Source: Microbispora sp. H11081 (GTDB taxonomy: Bacteria; Actinomycetota; Actinomycetes; Streptosporangiales; Streptosporangiaceae). Taken from it: DNA of 64,000 nucleotides. The notes under the pieces are model-generated. The model worked only from the letters and a program-made list of their open reading frames with translations. It was not told the origin of the DNA and did not search any database. The stretch is from contig NZ_JABBWV010000001.1 of the NCBI RefSeq assembly GCF_012999535.1, positions 744,001 to 808,000 on the forward strand. The letters run 5' to 3'. Shown in pieces: positions 63,424-64,000 of this stretch; the first letter of the stretch is position 1, and every line of letters starts with the position of its first letter. The position numbers were made by a program, and so were the translations under genes.

Positions 63424-64000
63424 GTGAGCAAGCGGACGAGTGAGGCGGCCAGGGCCCGCATCGCGGCCCAGCGGGAGGCCGTGCGCAAGCAGGAGAAGCG
63501 CAGACGCGTCACGATGATCGTGACCATCGCGGTGGTCGCCGTGATCGCGATCGCGTTCGCGGTGTGGTCGGTGCGCCTCGGAGCCTCGGAGAAGGTCGCC
63601 GGCGGCCTCGCTCCGGTGACCGTGGAGAAGAACGGCACGGTCGTGATGGCCCAGCCCGGTGTGACCGCGCCCGTGGTCGACGTGTTCGAGGACTTCCAGT
63701 GCCCGGCGTGCAAGCAGTTCGAGGAGACCAGCGGCTCCACGCTGAAGAACCTGGCAGCCGAGGGCAAGGCCAAGGTCGTGTACCACTCGCTCACGATCTT
63801 CAGGCAGGAGCCGACGATGGGCAACTCGCTCCGGGCGGCCTCCGCGGCCCGGTGCGTGACCGACGGTCAGCAGTGGCTGGCGTTCCACGACAAGCTCTAC
63901 CAGAACCAGCCGAGTGAGACCGCGCCCGGCTTCACCGCCGACGAGCTGATCAAGTGGGGCAAGGAGGCCGGCGTCAACTCCGCCGACTTCGAGACCTGCG
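63424..64000 (+). CDS. Membrane-anchored DsbA-like thioredoxin-fold protein (3' truncated)
   Basis: 192 codons from GTG 63424, running off the window. A basic N-terminus (RARIAAQREAVRKQEKRRR) precedes a signal-anchor helix (about 29-50). The DsbA-like fold begins VVDVFEDFQCPACKQFEE with the CPAC active site (about residues 96-99) and continues through a helical insertion with AASAARCVTDG. It probably oxidises or isomerises secreted proteins with the MauE-like membrane partner. The last 15-20% of the protein lies outside. Confidence 0.88.
   Translation, partial: MSKRTSEAARARIAAQREAVRKQEKRRRVTMIVTIAVVAVIAIAFAVWSVRLGASEKVAGGLAPVTVEKNGTVVMAQPGVTAPVVDVFEDFQCPACKQFEETSGSTLKNLAAEGKAKVVYHSLTIFRQEPTMGNSLRAASAARCVTDGQQWLAFHDKLYQNQPSETAPGFTADELIKWGKEAGVNSADFETC

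Overview
This is a high-GC actinobacterial chromosomal segment with frequent GTG starts and many ATGA/GTGA overlaps. The division cluster (murG-murC-ftsQ-ftsZ-yggS-sepF-yggT-divIVA), the PriA-type hisA and the three Ser/Thr kinases suggest a filamentous actinomycete. Streptosporangiales is my best guess, but it is an inference. I saw no tRNA, rRNA, CRISPR array, prophage or insertion sequence.

Layout. 1-8.3 kb: end of the division/cell-wall cluster, then a membrane protein with two Cys/His-cluster repeats. 8.3-11.3 kb (minus): a four-gene operon of cobalt nitrile hydratase/thiocyanate hydrolase type behind a Ni/Co permease. 11.5-15 kb (minus): ileS with a T-box leader. 15.2-17.2 kb: a DksA/TraR-like zinc-finger protein, lspA and an RluD-type pseudouridine synthase. 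17.2-20.6 kb (minus): two membrane Ser/Thr kinases. 20.9-25.2 kb: two secreted metallopeptidases (M14, M1). 25.2-27 kb (minus): a NarL/DesK-like two-component pair. 27-28.4 kb: a DUF2470 gene and an S4 ribosomal-protein paralogue diverging from two overlapping iron boxes. 28.4-30.4 kb (minus): a third kinase. 30.5-31.6 kb: a structured leader with a terminator before a fusion of a degenerate DAHP-synthase-like domain to chorismate mutase. 31.6-35.2 kb (minus): a class A PBP and an Asp-type MurA. 35.3-40.4 kb: a membrane protein, amidase, YbaK, ArsC-like protein, and a TetR/MFS efflux pair with a candidate operator.

40.5-45.1 kb: a decayed glycerol-type catabolic locus. It holds a xylulokinase remnant, an FAD oxidoreductase, a GlpA-like dehydrogenase, a collapsed FGGY kinase and a DeoR regulator.

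45.3-62.7 kb is mainly amino-acid biosynthesis: hisD-hisC-hisB-(50-aa membrane protein)-hisH-(coiled-coil membrane protein)-priA-ridA-hisF, an interruption with small proteins and a heterodimeric ABC exporter, then hisI, a Trp-associated membrane protein, a CD225-like protein, a DUF2752 protein and trpC-trpB-trpA. There is no trpF, as expected if PriA serves both pathways, and no trpE at its usual place after hisI. The window ends with a MauE/DoxX-like membrane protein and a truncated DsbA-like oxidoreductase.

The loci I would look at first are the three-subunit cobalt hydratase operon, the iron-box-controlled S4 paralogue, the leader RNA with the pseudo-DAHPS/chorismate mutase fusion, the kinases sharing an unrecognised ectodomain, and the Cys/His-repeat protein next to divIVA.
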